Below are positions 1 to 8,973 of a DNA stretch of 64,000 nt, one piece after another; position 1 is the stretch's first letter; each line of letters opens with the position of its first letter. Below the pieces are notes generated by a model that had not been told where the DNA came from, searched no databases, and saw only the letters and a list, made by a program, of their open reading frames with translations. The DNA lies in the NCBI RefSeq assembly GCF_001458295.1, contig NZ_CYUD01000001.1, positions 1 to 64,000 on the forward strand, written 5' to 3'. This stretch comes from Ruegeria denitrificans (GTDB lineage Bacteria > Pseudomonadota > Alphaproteobacteria > Rhodobacterales > Rhodobacteraceae). Made by a program: the position numbers and the translations under genes.

Positions 1-58
1 GCTTACCTCCCAACTCAACATGGAGATCGTAAAGGGGGGTGCGTTTCGGTTCGGTCAT
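1..58 (-). CDS. gcvT: Aminomethyltransferase GcvT (glycine cleavage T protein), N-terminal 19 codons only
   Basis: The reverse strand from position 58 reads ATG and then an open frame to the window edge, giving MTEPKRTPLYDLHVELGGK. This matches the recalled N-terminus of GcvT (KRTPLYDLHVELG), the folate-dependent aminomethyltransferase of the glycine cleavage system. A purine-rich AAAGG stands upstream, and the gene begins 16 bases after the stop of the universal stress gene. The rest lies outside the window. Its place after glyA, lpdA, lipA and a glycine/alanine-type symporter fits a glycine-cleavage operon, and gcvH and gcvP would be expected beyond the edge. Confidence 0.82.
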   Translation of the reverse strand, partial: MTEPKRTPLYDLHVELGGK

Positions 59-74
59 AGTTTCAGCCTTTCAA

Positions 75-497
75 TCAACGGGATTGGTCACGAACGACCA
101 TGACAGTGCAATGCGCGTTGCGCACGACACGGGCCAGGTTCGGGCCAATCTCATAGTTCGGGAAATCGCCCTTGGTCGACCCCATGACGATCAGATCAAA
201 GCCGTCCTTGTAGGCAAGCTTCAGGATTTCGCGGTAGACGCTGCCTTCTTCGACATGCACCGGCACATCAGAGGCATTGCCATGATCCAGAATAGCCTGA
301 ACCGCATTGCGCACGTGGTCTTTGGCGCCTGCGCCATAGTTGGCGGGCAAGTTCGGCAGTTGGACGATCTCGGGGATTACGGCGACCGCATGCAGTTCGG
401 CACCATAGAATTTTGCCTGTTCCAAAGCGACGGGCAAGGCCAGTTTCCACGAGCGGTCGTCGGTGTGATCAATAGGCAGCAGGATTTTCGTGGCCAT
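75..497 (-). CDS. Universal stress protein (UspA family)
   Basis: The protein is 140 aa. It starts MATKILLPID and carries the C-terminal nucleotide-binding signature GSTKGDF..., followed by the closing strand with VMVVRD. These are the two halves of the UspA alpha/beta fold. The start at 497 was chosen because GGAGAG precedes it at good spacing and because the fold begins there; an upstream in-frame start would add 43 residues unlike the family. It lies between the AGCS symporter gene and gcvT, downstream of an intercistronic hairpin. The role is inferred to be a small cytoplasmic stress-linked protein; its partner is unknown. Confidence 0.85.
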   Translation of the reverse strand: MATKILLPIDHTDDRSWKLALPVALEQAKFYGAELHAVAVIPEIVQLPNLPANYGAGAKDHVRNAVQAILDHGNASDVPVHVEEGSVYREILKLAYKDGFDLIVMGSTKGDFPNYEIGPNLARVVRNAHCTVMVVRDQSR

Positions 498-536
498 CAC
501 GTCTCTCCTCGAGATAGGGAATTTTGTTTCAAAGGC

Positions 537-557
537 GGGGGGCCGGGTTGGCCCCCC
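537..557. other. Strong intercistronic stem-loop between the symporter and usp genes
   Basis: GGGGGGCC at 537-544 pairs perfectly with GGCCCCCC at 550-557 around a 5-base loop. On the minus strand, in which the operon is read, no U-run follows. It is therefore more likely a processing, mRNA-stability or partial-termination hairpin separating the transporter from usp-gcvT than a full terminator. On the plus strand TTTT follows closely. Confidence 0.6.
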
Positions 558-576
558 GTTTTCGTCAGGGCCGGAA

Positions 577-1947
577 TTATTCGGCTGGTGAGCCGCCCGG
601 TTCTTCGGATTTGCCGCCAGAGGCAAAGAACTCTTTCGTCAGTTTGAAGACGATCGGGCTCAGCAATGCCAGGGCAATCAGGTTCGGAATGGCCATCATA
701 GCGTTCAGCGTATCCGCCAGCAGCCAGACAAAGCCCAGATCTGCGGTTGCACCGAAGTAGATAGCAACGATCCACAGCACCCGGTACGGAAGCAGGGATT
801 TGACGCCCAGCAGGAACTCGACGCATTTCTCGCCGTAGAACGACCAGCCCAGGATGGTGGTGAAGGCAAAGATCGACAGAGCAATTGCGATCAGGTGACC
901 GCCGCCCGGCAAAGAGGTTGCAAAGGCCAGCGAGGTCAAAGCCGCACCCGATTCACCGGAGGTCCATGCACCTGTCGAGATGATCGCCAGACCGGTGATC
1001 GAGCAGACGATGATGGTGTCGATGAACGTACCCAGCATCGCGATCAGGCCCTGGTTTACCGGACCTTTGGTCTCGGCTGCCGCGTGAGCGATGGGAGCCG
1101 AACCCAGACCAGCTTCGTTCGAGAACACACCACGAGCCACACCAAAGCGGATGGCGGCCCAAACGGCTGCACCTGCAAAGCCACCTTCGGCAGCTGATGG
1201 GGTGAAAGCATAGGTGAAGACCAGCGACAGAGCGTTGCCGATTTCGCCGATGTTGATGATCAGAACCAGCAGGCCAGCAATGATGTAGGCGATTGCCATG
1301 GCCGGAACCAGCTTACCGGCAACTGCACCAATGCGTGTGATGCCACCCAAGATAACGGCTGCGGTCAGGACCATCAGAACAACGCCGGTGACCGAAGTGT
1401 TCACACCGAAGTTTGCTTCCAGAACCTGTGCCACACCGTTGGCCTGTACACCGTTGCCGATGCCAAAGGCCGCGATTGCGCCGAACAGGGCGAATGCCAC
1501 GCCCAGCCACGCCCATTTTGCGCCAAGGCCGTTCTTGATGTAGTACATCGGGCCGCCGACAAAGTTGCCCAGCTCGTCCTTTTCACGGTATTTCACCGCG
1601 CAGACGGCTTCGGCGTATTTGGTGGCCATGCCCACCAGGGCGGTCATCCACATCCAGAACAAGGCGCCCGGACCGCCCAGGAAGACAGCAGTGGCCACAC
1701 CGGCGATGTTACCCGTGCCGATGGTCGCTGACAGCGAGGTCATCAGCGCGTTGAACGGACTGATCTGACCGTCTCCCTGACCTTCGCGACCTGCAAACAA
1801 CAGTTTGAAGCCGGTGCCAATGCGCAGGATCGGCATGAATTTCAGCCCAACCTGCAAAAAGAAGCCAACGCCAAGAATGAGGACCAACATCAGCGGCCCC
1901 CATACGACGCCATTTATGGCCCCTACGATTGAATTTAACGCTTCCAT
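577..1947 (-). CDS. AGCS-family sodium:alanine/glycine symporter
   Basis: A 456-aa integral membrane protein starting MEALNSIVGAINGVVWGP, which is the typical AGCS N-terminus. It has many hydrophobic helices and the conserved stretch SATIGTGNIAGVATA, with a second GVARGVFSNEAGLGSAP, characteristic of Na+-coupled alanine/glycine carriers. The start at 1947 has GGGAGG directly upstream; a longer in-frame version would overlap the lipA region and lacks homology. Placement between lipA and usp-gcvT suggests that it imports glycine or alanine for the glycine cleavage pathway encoded by the same operon. Substrate choice between glycine and alanine cannot be read from the sequence. Confidence 0.9.
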   Translation of the reverse strand: MEALNSIVGAINGVVWGPLMLVLILGVGFFLQVGLKFMPILRIGTGFKLLFAGREGQGDGQISPFNALMTSLSATIGTGNIAGVATAVFLGGPGALFWMWMTALVGMATKYAEAVCAVKYREKDELGNFVGGPMYYIKNGLGAKWAWLGVAFALFGAIAAFGIGNGVQANGVAQVLEANFGVNTSVTGVVLMVLTAAVILGGITRIGAVAGKLVPAMAIAYIIAGLLVLIINIGEIGNALSLVFTYAFTPSAAEGGFAGAAVWAAIRFGVARGVFSNEAGLGSAPIAHAAAETKGPVNQGLIAMLGTFIDTIIVCSITGLAIISTGAWTSGESGAALTSLAFATSLPGGGHLIAIALSIFAFTTILGWSFYGEKCVEFLLGVKSLLPYRVLWIVAIYFGATADLGFVWLLADTLNAMMAIPNLIALALLSPIVFKLTKEFFASGGKSEEPGGSPAE

Positions 1948-1972
1948 GGTTTCCCTCCCAATAGCGTTAGGT

Positions 1973-2917
1973 TTATGCCCCGTTAGCAATAGCCCGCTGA
2001 CGGGCTTGCTTGAGGGCGGCAAAGTCTTCGTCCGCGTGGAACGAGGAACGGGTCAACGGAGTGGCTGACACGTGCAGGAAGCCCTTGGAGCGCGCGATCT
2101 GCTCCAGTTGGGCGAATTCGTCAGGTGACCAGAAACGATCAATCGGGTGGTGCTTTGGCGTGGGCTGCAAATATTGACCCACTGTCAGAAAATCGACATT
2201 CGCCGCGCGCAGATCGTCCATGACCTGCCGTACGTCATTCAAACTTTCCCCTAAACCTACCATAAGTCCGGATTTCGTAAAGATATTTTGGTTTGCACGC
2301 TTGGCATCGTCCAGCAGCCGCAGCGAGGCATAGTAGCGCGCGCCGGGGCGAACGGACGGGTACAGGTGCGGAACGGTTTCCAGATTGTGGTTGAAAACGT
2401 CGGGGGCGGCGTCGAACACAACATCTGCCGCGTCGCCTTTGCCCAGGAAATCGGGGGTCAGAACTTCGACCGTTGTGCCGGGGTTCTGATGGCGCACGGC
2501 ACGGATGGTCTGAGCGATATGTTCGGCCCCGCCATCGGCCAGATCGTCCCGGTCAACGGATGTGATCACCACATGGCGTAGACCCAGCTTTTTCACCGCG
2601 ACAGCCACGCGGCCCGGTTCAAATGCGTCCAGTGCATCGGGTCGGCCGGTGGCCACGTTGCAGAAGGAACAGCCGCGGGTGCAGATCTCGCCCATGATCA
2701 TCATGGTGGCGTGACGCTTGGACCAGCACTCGCCGATATTGGGGCAGGCGGCCTCTTCGCAGACGGTTGCCAGATTGTGGTCGCGCATCAGGCGGCGGGT
2801 TTCGTAATATTCGGCGCTGTCGCCCTTTTTCTTGCGAATCCACTTAGGCTTACGCGGGATGACACTGTCTGCCTTCTTGGCCTTTTCAGGGTGGCGGGGG
2901 CGAAGCTGGATGGTCAT
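1973..2917 (-). CDS. lipA: Lipoyl synthase
   Basis: A 314-aa radical-SAM enzyme that inserts two sulfurs into octanoyl chains on carrier proteins such as GcvH and the E2 subunits. Visible motifs are the radical SAM cluster CTRGCSFC, the N-terminal auxiliary cluster cysteines in [12 protein letters not shown], and the conserved C-terminal RSSFHADE segment. Full length for the family. It lies 14 bases after lpdA and before the symporter in the glyA-lpdA-lipA operon. Presence inside a glycine-cleavage operon makes sense because GcvH needs lipoylation. Confidence 0.96.
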   Translation of the reverse strand: MTIQLRPRHPEKAKKADSVIPRKPKWIRKKKGDSAEYYETRRLMRDHNLATVCEEAACPNIGECWSKRHATMMIMGEICTRGCSFCNVATGRPDALDAFEPGRVAVAVKKLGLRHVVITSVDRDDLADGGAEHIAQTIRAVRHQNPGTTVEVLTPDFLGKGDAADVVFDAAPDVFNHNLETVPHLYPSVRPGARYYASLRLLDDAKRANQNIFTKSGLMVGLGESLNDVRQVMDDLRAANVDFLTVGQYLQPTPKHHPIDRFWSPDEFAQLEQIARSKGFLHVSATPLTRSSFHADEDFAALKQARQRAIANGA

Positions 2918-2931
2918 CTGGCAGGTCCCTC

Positions 2932-4311
2932 TTAGGCGTGGATTGCGCGGCCCATGGCGTCAAGGCAGGCTTCTTTGACCGCCTCGCCCATGGCAGGGTG
3001 TGCATGGCAAGTTGCGGCAACCTCGGCGATGGTGGCGCCTTTGGTCATGGCCAGAACCAGCTCGGCAATCAAATCGCCGCCATGGGCGCCACAGATGTGG
3101 GCACCCAAGATTTTGCCGCTTGGATCCGCCAGAACCTTGACTGCGCCGTCGGTTTCACCGGTCGATCGGGCGCGTGAGTTGGCCATGAAGGCGAACTTGC
3201 CAACCGAATATTCGGTACCTGCCTCTTTCAGCGCTTCTTCGGTCAGGCCGACCGAGGCGACCTCGGGGTCAGTATACACGACGCCCGGCACGGTGTTGTA
3301 ATCGACATGGCCAGCTTGACCTGCCAGTGTTTCCACACAGGCGACTCCGTCCTCTTCGGCTTTGTGCGCCAGCATCGGACCGGGCACGCAGTCGCCGATG
3401 GCGTAGATGCCGGGAACCGAGGTCTGGAACGTCCCGTCCACCTCGATAAAGCCTCGCTGGCTTACAGCAACGCCAAGCTCTTCCAAACCCAGCCCACGGG
3501 TGACAGGGCGGCGGCCAACGGCGATCAGGACCTTATCGGCCTCGATCACTTCTTCCTTGTCTTTGCCAACGCGATCAACGGTCAGCAACAGACTAGCGTC
3601 GGTCTTTTCGACTGATTTCAGCGCGCGACCCAGTTGGAATTTCAACCCACGCTTGGAAAGCGCCCGTTGCGCCAGCTTGGCGATTTCGCCATCAATGCCG
3701 GGCAGAACGCGGTCCAGATACTCGACCACGGTGACTTTTGCGCCCAAACGGGCCCAAACCTGACCCAGCTCAAGCCCGATCACCCCTGCGCCGATCACCA
3801 CCAGATGCTCAGGTACATTCTCCAATGCGATTGCACCGGTCGAGCTTAGGATATCCTGCTCGTCGATCTCGATCCCAGGCAGAGAAGTCGGTTCCGAACC
3901 GGTGGCGATCAGAATGTTTTTCGCCTGATAGACATCGTCGCCCACCTTGACCTGACCGGCCGAGGGAATGCTGGCCCAACCTTCAATATGGTCGACCTCG
4001 TTTTTCTTGAACAGAAACGCGATACCTTTGGTTAGGTCGCCTACGATCTTGTCCTTGCGCCCCATCATCGCGGGCACGTCGATGCTGGCCCCCTCGACCG
4101 CAATACCGTGGGAGGAGAGATGTGCAAGTTCGGCATACTTGGCCGAGGAGGTCAGCAACGCTTTGGAGGGGATGCACCCCACGTTCAGACAGGTGCCGCC
4201 AAGTGCCCCGCGCCCTTCGACGCAAGCCACTTTCAGTCCCAGCTGAGCCGCGCGGATTGCAGCGACATAGCCGCCCGGTCCGCCCCCGATGACAATCAGA
4301 TCGTAGGTCAT
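2932..4311 (-). CDS. lpdA: Dihydrolipoyl dehydrogenase
   Basis: A 459-aa flavoprotein (E3/L protein) that reoxidises dihydrolipoyl groups with NAD+. It starts [19 protein letters not shown] (FAD Rossmann motif), has the redox-active disulfide [15 protein letters not shown], a second nucleotide-binding motif [14 protein letters not shown], and the C-terminal catalytic His-Glu region around HAHPAMGEA. The start at 4311 was preferred over one 36 bases upstream because the family begins at MTYDL. It follows glyA by 11 bases. In this context it probably serves the glycine cleavage system rather than the pyruvate or oxoglutarate complexes. Confidence 0.95.
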   Translation of the reverse strand: MTYDLIVIGGGPGGYVAAIRAAQLGLKVACVEGRGALGGTCLNVGCIPSKALLTSSAKYAELAHLSSHGIAVEGASIDVPAMMGRKDKIVGDLTKGIAFLFKKNEVDHIEGWASIPSAGQVKVGDDVYQAKNILIATGSEPTSLPGIEIDEQDILSSTGAIALENVPEHLVVIGAGVIGLELGQVWARLGAKVTVVEYLDRVLPGIDGEIAKLAQRALSKRGLKFQLGRALKSVEKTDASLLLTVDRVGKDKEEVIEADKVLIAVGRRPVTRGLGLEELGVAVSQRGFIEVDGTFQTSVPGIYAIGDCVPGPMLAHKAEEDGVACVETLAGQAGHVDYNTVPGVVYTDPEVASVGLTEEALKEAGTEYSVGKFAFMANSRARSTGETDGAVKVLADPSGKILGAHICGAHGGDLIAELVLAMTKGATIAEVAATCHAHPAMGEAVKEACLDAMGRAIHA

Positions 4312-4322
4312 GGCGTATTCTT

Positions 4323-5576
4323 TCAGTAAATCGGATGGCTTGCGCACAGGGCGTGCACTTTTTCGCGGGTTGCCTGTTCGACGGCTTCGTCCCCATCCGG
4401 GTTCTGCGCCAGCGCGTCCAGCACGTCACCGATCAGATGGCCGATCTGCTTAAATTCTTCGGGACCAAATCCCCGACTGCAACCGGCCGCCGTGCCCAGA
4501 CGGATGCCGCTGGTAACGGTTGGTTTTTCGGGGTCACCGGGCACGCTGTTCTTGTTGCAAGTGAAGCCCGCACGCTCTAGTGCGGCTTCGGCATCCTTGC
4601 CCTTCACACCGATGGGGCGCAGGTCGACCAGCATAAGGTGGTTTTCCGTACCACCGGAAACGATGTCACAGCCGCGCGCCATCATCACGTTGGCCAGGGC
4701 CGAGGCGCTGTCGACAACGCGCTGCATGTACTCTTTGAATTCAGGTTTCAGCGCCTCGCCAAAGGCGACGGCCTTACCTGCGATCACGTGCATCAACGGG
4801 CCGCCCTGCAAGCCAGGGAACACGGCTGAATTGATCTTTTTTGCCAGCGCTTCGTCATTGGTCAGAATGACTCCACCGCGCGGACCGCGCAGGGTTTTGT
4901 GCGTGGTCGATGTCACGACATGTGCGTGACCAATGGGCGAGGGGTGCAGGCCGGTTGCAACCAGACCTGCGATATGGGCCATGTCGGCCAGCAGCCATGC
5001 GCCAACCTCATCGGCAATTTTGCGGAAGCGGGCAAAGTCAATCTTTTGTGAATAGGCCGACGCGCCAGCAATGATCAGCTGGGGCTTTTCGGCCTTGGCC
5101 AGCGCTTCGACTTGATCATAGTCGATCAGCCCGGCATCGGTCAGGCCATATTGGATCGGACGGAACCATTTGCCGGATTGTGCCGGTTTCGCGCCGTGGG
5201 TCAGGTGGCCGCCCGCATCCAGCGACATGCCCAGAATGGTGTCACCGGGGCTGAGAAGCGCTAGTTTAACTGCTCCGTTGGCCTGTGCACCCGAATGCGG
5301 CTGCACGTTTGCATATTCGCAGCCGAACAACTGCTTCAACCGGTCGATGGCTTCCTGCTCAACCTCATCCACATATTCACAGCCGCCATAATAGCGGCGG
5401 CCGGGATACCCTTCGGCGTACTTGTTGGTCAGCACCGAGCCCTGGGCGTCAATTACAGCCTGAGAGACGATGTTTTCAGATGCGATCAGCTCGATCTGTT
5501 CGGCCTGACGTGCGCCCTCGCGTGCAATCGATGCAGCAATGGTCGGATCGGCCTGTGTAAGCGACGTTTTGAACAT
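4323..5576 (-). CDS. glyA: Serine hydroxymethyltransferase
   Basis: A 417-aa PLP enzyme interconverting glycine plus methylene-THF with serine. Motifs include the N-terminal [11 protein letters not shown], the substrate loop [15 protein letters not shown], and the PLP lysine in [14 protein letters not shown]. Two ATGs lie 6 bases apart. The second (MFKTSL) sits at ideal distance from GAGGAG and is preferred; the first gives 419 aa. It is the first gene of the operon and is divergent from an XRE-cupin regulator with palindromes in between. Together with gcvT, lpdA and lipA it would convert two glycines to serine, CO2 and ammonia. Confidence 0.95.
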   Translation of the reverse strand: MFKTSLTQADPTIAASIAREGARQAEQIELIASENIVSQAVIDAQGSVLTNKYAEGYPGRRYYGGCEYVDEVEQEAIDRLKQLFGCEYANVQPHSGAQANGAVKLALLSPGDTILGMSLDAGGHLTHGAKPAQSGKWFRPIQYGLTDAGLIDYDQVEALAKAEKPQLIIAGASAYSQKIDFARFRKIADEVGAWLLADMAHIAGLVATGLHPSPIGHAHVVTSTTHKTLRGPRGGVILTNDEALAKKINSAVFPGLQGGPLMHVIAGKAVAFGEALKPEFKEYMQRVVDSASALANVMMARGCDIVSGGTENHLMLVDLRPIGVKGKDAEAALERAGFTCNKNSVPGDPEKPTVTSGIRLGTAAGCSRGFGPEEFKQIGHLIGDVLDALAQNPDGDEAVEQATREKVHALCASHPIY

Positions 5577-5618
5577 GGTCATCTCCTCTGATTTCGAATC
5601 TCCGGTCCGAAACTAAGT

Positions 5619-5684
5619 TTCCTATAGTGGAATTGATCCCCTTATGGCAACATAAATCTCTTATTCGTGAAGTTGCGTGCAACT
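5619..5684. promoter_or_regulatory. Divergent promoter/operator region between glyA and the XRE-cupin regulator
   Basis: The 146-base gap between glyA and the regulator holds two inverted repeats. TTCC-6nt-GGAA lies at 5619-5632. AGTTGC-gt-GCAACT lies at 5671-5684, with another GGCAAC nearby at 5646-5651. Such symmetrical sites between a regulator and a divergent operon are typical operators. That the XRE-cupin protein binds them is inferred from position only. No glycine riboswitch was recognised here. Confidence 0.45.
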
Positions 5685-5722
5685 AGGGGAATATGTAATC
5701 TTGAAAAAACAGGGAGATTTTC

Positions 5723-6325
5723 ATGGGCGAAGACCAAAGAAACGAGGGTGCAACACCCGAAGAACTGGATGAAGGAGCGGCCTTGGGGCGTTCCATCCGC
5801 GATGCGCGTCGGGAAAAAGGCTGGACTTTGGAAGAGGCCGGGCGCGCGGCAGGCATCGGTCGTTCGACCCTGTCAAAGATCGAAAACAACCAGACCAAAC
5901 CCAGTTTTGAGATCGTTCGACGGTTGACACAGGCGCTGGACCTGAAACCCCCGCAACTTTTTCTTCAGTCGGGTCAGTCAGGCATAAATGGTCGGCGGGA
6001 CTATACCGCCAAAGGGCAGGGCGAGTTTCGGGAAACCGCCACTTATCTGCACGAGTTGCTGTGTTCGGATCTGACAAGCAAACGCATGCTGCCCTATGTC
6101 GCCACGATCCGGGCGCGTGATATCTCCGAGTTCGACCCCTGGATTCGTCATTCAGGTGAAGAATTCATGTACGTGCTGAGCGGTGAGCTGATCTTTATCT
6201 CGGAACACTATCGCCCCTTGCCGATGAAGTCGGGTGATTCACTTTATTATGACAGCAGTATGGGTCATGGATGTGTGTCGACCAGCGAAGAAGATGCTCA
6301 GGTCCTTTGGGTGTCGCTGGAATAA
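5723..6325 (+). CDS. XRE-family regulator with C-terminal cupin domain
   Basis: A 200-aa protein. Residues about 20-75 form an XRE helix-turn-helix (GWTLEEAGRAAGIGRSTLSK...). Residues about 115-200 form a cupin barrel with HSGEEFMYVLSGEL and GDSLYYDSSMGHG. The architecture resembles PuuR/SutR-type sensors in which a small molecule binds the cupin. It is divergent from the glyA-lpdA-lipA-gcvT operon across a palindromic gap, so it is probably that operon's regulator, perhaps sensing glycine, serine or a one-carbon donor. The ligand is inference. The start at 5723 is preceded by GGGAG. Confidence 0.85.
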   Translation: MGEDQRNEGATPEELDEGAALGRSIRDARREKGWTLEEAGRAAGIGRSTLSKIENNQTKPSFEIVRRLTQALDLKPPQLFLQSGQSGINGRRDYTAKGQGEFRETATYLHELLCSDLTSKRMLPYVATIRARDISEFDPWIRHSGEEFMYVLSGELIFISEHYRPLPMKSGDSLYYDSSMGHGCVSTSEEDAQVLWVSLE

Positions 6326-6819
6326 GTTACGCCCACGGGTCGGTTTGCACCCCTTCTGTTCCTCTTACGGAGCGTGATGGCTTGGAAGGTTCTACGAAAC
6401 CTATTCAATCAAGAGACCACGGGAACTTTTCTAAAGAAATATTGCGGGCTTGATTGCGTTTGTTGTCCAGAATGCGATTTTGAATGTGGAAGCTATCGCG
6501 ACGATGGTATCGACGGCCAGCTGGTGATCGCTCAACCATGCTGCACAAACCGCGTCGGTTCAGCGACAACGGGTCCAGCGACATTTTCGGAGAATTGGCC
6601 GGAAGACATGAAAATGAATCATATGCCTGGCGGGCCATACCATCCGCGAAGTTCGGACTGCGCTCGAAGCCGTCGATTGTCGTGATCGGCACCTAGGCAG
6701 CTTCAGTGCGGACGGAGGTCGGTCTATGTAGGCGGGATCGACAGAAATGCGTGAAAAGCAGATTTAATCGGTGCACGAGCAATGACCGCTTTCGCTGACT
6801 TTTGGTTAAGGCACAAAAC
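6326..6819. other. Gene-free stretch, probably decayed coding DNA
   Basis: This 494-base stretch lies between the XRE regulator and the LysR gene. It has short open frames on both strands (for example 6484-6696 plus and 6405-6692 minus), none with a convincing ribosome site or recognisable motif. It may contain remnants of a lost gene. No repeat or RNA gene was recognised. Confidence 0.4.
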
Positions 6820-7698
6820 TCAAATTGACATGAGCCACTTCTTGAAAATTCTCACCGTGATCCGCTCTTGATCGCCTGGGCGGCAGACAAAGTATAACCC
6901 ACGATTCAATGGAACACTGCTTTGGTCGAGACGGATCAGCCGACCAAGTTCTATGTCCCTCTCTGCCAAGAGATGTCTCGCCAGTGCCACGCCTTGCCCG
7001 TCAATCGCGGCCTCCAATAGGACAGCACTATCGACGTACTTGATGCTCTGCGCGTTGATCCGACCAGCGCTCAGCCCAACTTGCATTGCCCAGTTTTCCC
7101 ATCCGACGTTGAAGGCGTCGTGCAAAAGCGGCAGATCAGCGATGTCTTCGGCGCGCATTGGCAGGCTTATTTTCTCAACAAGGGACGGCGCTGCTACGAC
7201 AATCAACGCCTCATTTCTTATTTGCTCATGATACAATCCGTCCCAACCGGGTTCACCGAACCGCAGGGCTACATCGACCTCGGATGTATCGAAATCTGCA
7301 AAAGCATCATTTGTGTCCAGTAGTAATGCTATGCCCGGATGCTCTTGCTGAAACGAACTTAGCAACGGGACAAGCCATTTGAGCGCCAGCGACGTGGACA
7401 AAGACACGGTAATCGACTGACGGTGATGTAGTCGCTTCACCTCCTTTACGCCCAATTGCAACGCAGAAAATGCGCCGCGCGTTGATTGATGCAGACGCTC
7501 TCCTGCTTTGGTCAGTTCAATGCCATTGGGGCGGCGATGAAAGAGCGTCACGCCGAGATGCAGTTCCAGCAACTTGATTTGCCGACTGATCGCCCCGTGG
7601 GTGACATTCAGAACGTCTGCGGCCTTCGTCAGGCTGGAGTGAGTTGCGGTTTCGTCAAAGGCCTGAAGGGCACGAAGGTGTCTGAGGTTTTCTGCCAT
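6820..7698 (-). CDS. LysR-family transcriptional regulator (GcvA-like)
   Basis: A 292-aa protein. The N-terminal winged helix (LRALQAFDETATHSSLTKAA...NVTHGAISRQIKLLE) is the classic LysR DNA-binding domain. The rest is a periplasmic-binding-like effector domain with the GcvA-subfamily flavour (VDVALRFGEPGW). The start at 7698 (MAENLRHL) gives the family's usual N-terminus; a start 21 bases further upstream is possible. It is divergent from an SDR gene and a solitary ectC across 116 bases and probably controls them. The effector is unknown. Confidence 0.85.
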   Translation of the reverse strand: MAENLRHLRALQAFDETATHSSLTKAADVLNVTHGAISRQIKLLELHLGVTLFHRRPNGIELTKAGERLHQSTRGAFSALQLGVKEVKRLHHRQSITVSLSTSLALKWLVPLLSSFQQEHPGIALLLDTNDAFADFDTSEVDVALRFGEPGWDGLYHEQIRNEALIVVAAPSLVEKISLPMRAEDIADLPLLHDAFNVGWENWAMQVGLSAGRINAQSIKYVDSAVLLEAAIDGQGVALARHLLAERDIELGRLIRLDQSSVPLNRGLYFVCRPGDQERITVRIFKKWLMSI

Positions 7699-7814
7699 GT
7701 GAGAAAACCTAACAGCCATGCTTCAAAAACTCGATAGGTCCGTGTCATTGCATAAAGTTACACTGACTGCAGTTCAATAATTCTCACACACTTTGCGGAA
7801 GGAAAGGGGATATC

Positions 7815-8564
7815 ATGCCCGATATCAAAGTCGCGCTGATGACAGGTACAGGACAGGGCATTGGCCGGGGCTGCGCCATTGAAATGGCAAAGGCAGGCTA
7901 CAAGGTCTCGCTAATGTCCCCATCCAACCGGTCAGTCGAACTGGCAGAGGAACTTGGGGGCATTGGCCGCCGGGGCTCTGTGTTGGATGTCGATGATTTG
8001 CAAGCGATGATCGACGACACCATGAGCAAGTATGGACGGATTGATGTCATCGTCAGCAACATGGGTCACGGTGGAACGGTGCCAGAAGCCATCAAGACCG
8101 TGGGTTTCGATCCTGATTTTGACGGGCCGCTTTTGGAACTCAGCGACGCATTGTGGCACGAAAGTCTGGACATGTACGTTCTGAATGTTGTGAAGATTGC
8201 CCGTATCGTCACGCCTATTTTAATCGAACAGGGCGGGGGGGCTTTCGTAAACATCTCGTCCATGAACACAATCGAGCCGCGCGCGCCGTACCCCATGAGC
8301 ATGTTGCGCGGTGCTCTGCACAGTTTTTCAAAGCTTTATGGGGATCGTTATGCGCGACACAACATTCGCATGAACAACCTGCTTCCTGGGTTTTGCGAGA
8401 ACGTGAATCTGTCGGAATTTGCCCGCCGATCCATTCCTGCGCAGCGGCCTGCAACATTTGAGGAAATTGGACAAGCTTGCGTATTTCTCGCCAGTGACGG
8501 TGCCCGGTATATTAATGGCCAGAGCATCTTATCTGACGGCGGGATGAACCGCGCGGTGCGCTAG
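7815..8564 (+). CDS. Short-chain dehydrogenase/reductase-like protein with altered active site
   Basis: A 249-aa SDR fold. The coenzyme motif TGTGQGIG lies at residues 10-17, a catalytic Ser in NISSM (S149), a Tyr at 159, and the C-terminal FLASDGARYINGQ...DGG signature. The usual YxxxK lysine is absent: residue 163 is Met in YPMSM. The enzyme may use another proton relay, have lost dehydrogenase activity, or do unusual chemistry. A good GGAAGGAAAGG ribosome site precedes it. It is 19 bases upstream of a solitary ectoine synthase gene, likely in one operon, with a LysR gene divergent. The substrate cannot be assigned. Confidence 0.8.
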   Translation: MPDIKVALMTGTGQGIGRGCAIEMAKAGYKVSLMSPSNRSVELAEELGGIGRRGSVLDVDDLQAMIDDTMSKYGRIDVIVSNMGHGGTVPEAIKTVGFDPDFDGPLLELSDALWHESLDMYVLNVVKIARIVTPILIEQGGGAFVNISSMNTIEPRAPYPMSMLRGALHSFSKLYGDRYARHNIRMNNLLPGFCENVNLSEFARRSIPAQRPATFEEIGQACVFLASDGARYINGQSILSDGGMNRAVR

Positions 8565-8583
8565 CAAAAAAAGGCGATGAAAA

Positions 8584-8973
8584 ATGATTGTAACGGCACT
8601 CAACGATATACTTGATACAGATCGGGACGTTTCCGGTCCGGGTTGGAACAGCAGAAGATTGTTACTGGCTTCTGATGGAATGGGGTTTTCGCTGACGGAT
8701 ACGATCATCAAAAAGGGTGCCTTGCTTGAGCTTGAATACACCCATCATTTAGAGGCGTGCTATTGTATCCAGGGGAAGGGTCAGATCAGGAAGGCTGACA
8801 CCGAAACCTGGCATTTCCTTGAGCCATTTACTCTCTATGCATTGGATCAACATGACCGGCATTTGGTGCGAGCTACAGATGTCGACTTGAGGCTTGTCTG
8901 CGTCTTCACCCCGCCGCTCAGCGGGCGTGAAGTGCACCGCGATGATGGAAGCTATGCTCCAAATGTATCCTGA
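8584..8973 (+). CDS. Solitary EctC-type L-ectoine synthase homologue
   Basis: A 129-aa cupin, essentially the full length of EctC. Ectoine synthase cyclises N-gamma-acetyl-diaminobutyrate to ectoine using an iron cupin site. The recalled metal ligands of characterised EctC (E57, Y85, H93) are all present at exactly those positions here (HHLEA, LYALD, DRHLV), as is the C-terminal CVFTPPLSGREVH. No ectA, ectB or ectD lies in the window; the neighbours are an atypical SDR and a LysR gene. Orphan EctC proteins are known and may use another substrate or an imported precursor. The gene is named by homology only; its activity is open. Confidence 0.85.
   Translation: MIVTALNDILDTDRDVSGPGWNSRRLLLASDGMGFSLTDTIIKKGALLELEYTHHLEACYCIQGKGQIRKADTETWHFLEPFTLYALDQHDRHLVRATDVDLRLVCVFTPPLSGREVHRDDGSYAPNVS

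Noticed and set aside
5583-5722. Glycine riboswitch upstream of glyA
   Set aside because: The gap is only about 140 bases and shows inverted repeats of operator type. I could not recognise the paired aptamer structure of gcvT riboswitches.
6405-6692. Minus-strand frame of 95 codons between the XRE and LysR genes
   Set aside because: No motif and weak start context; overlapping frames on the other strand are equally long. Possibly decayed sequence, but no family can be named.
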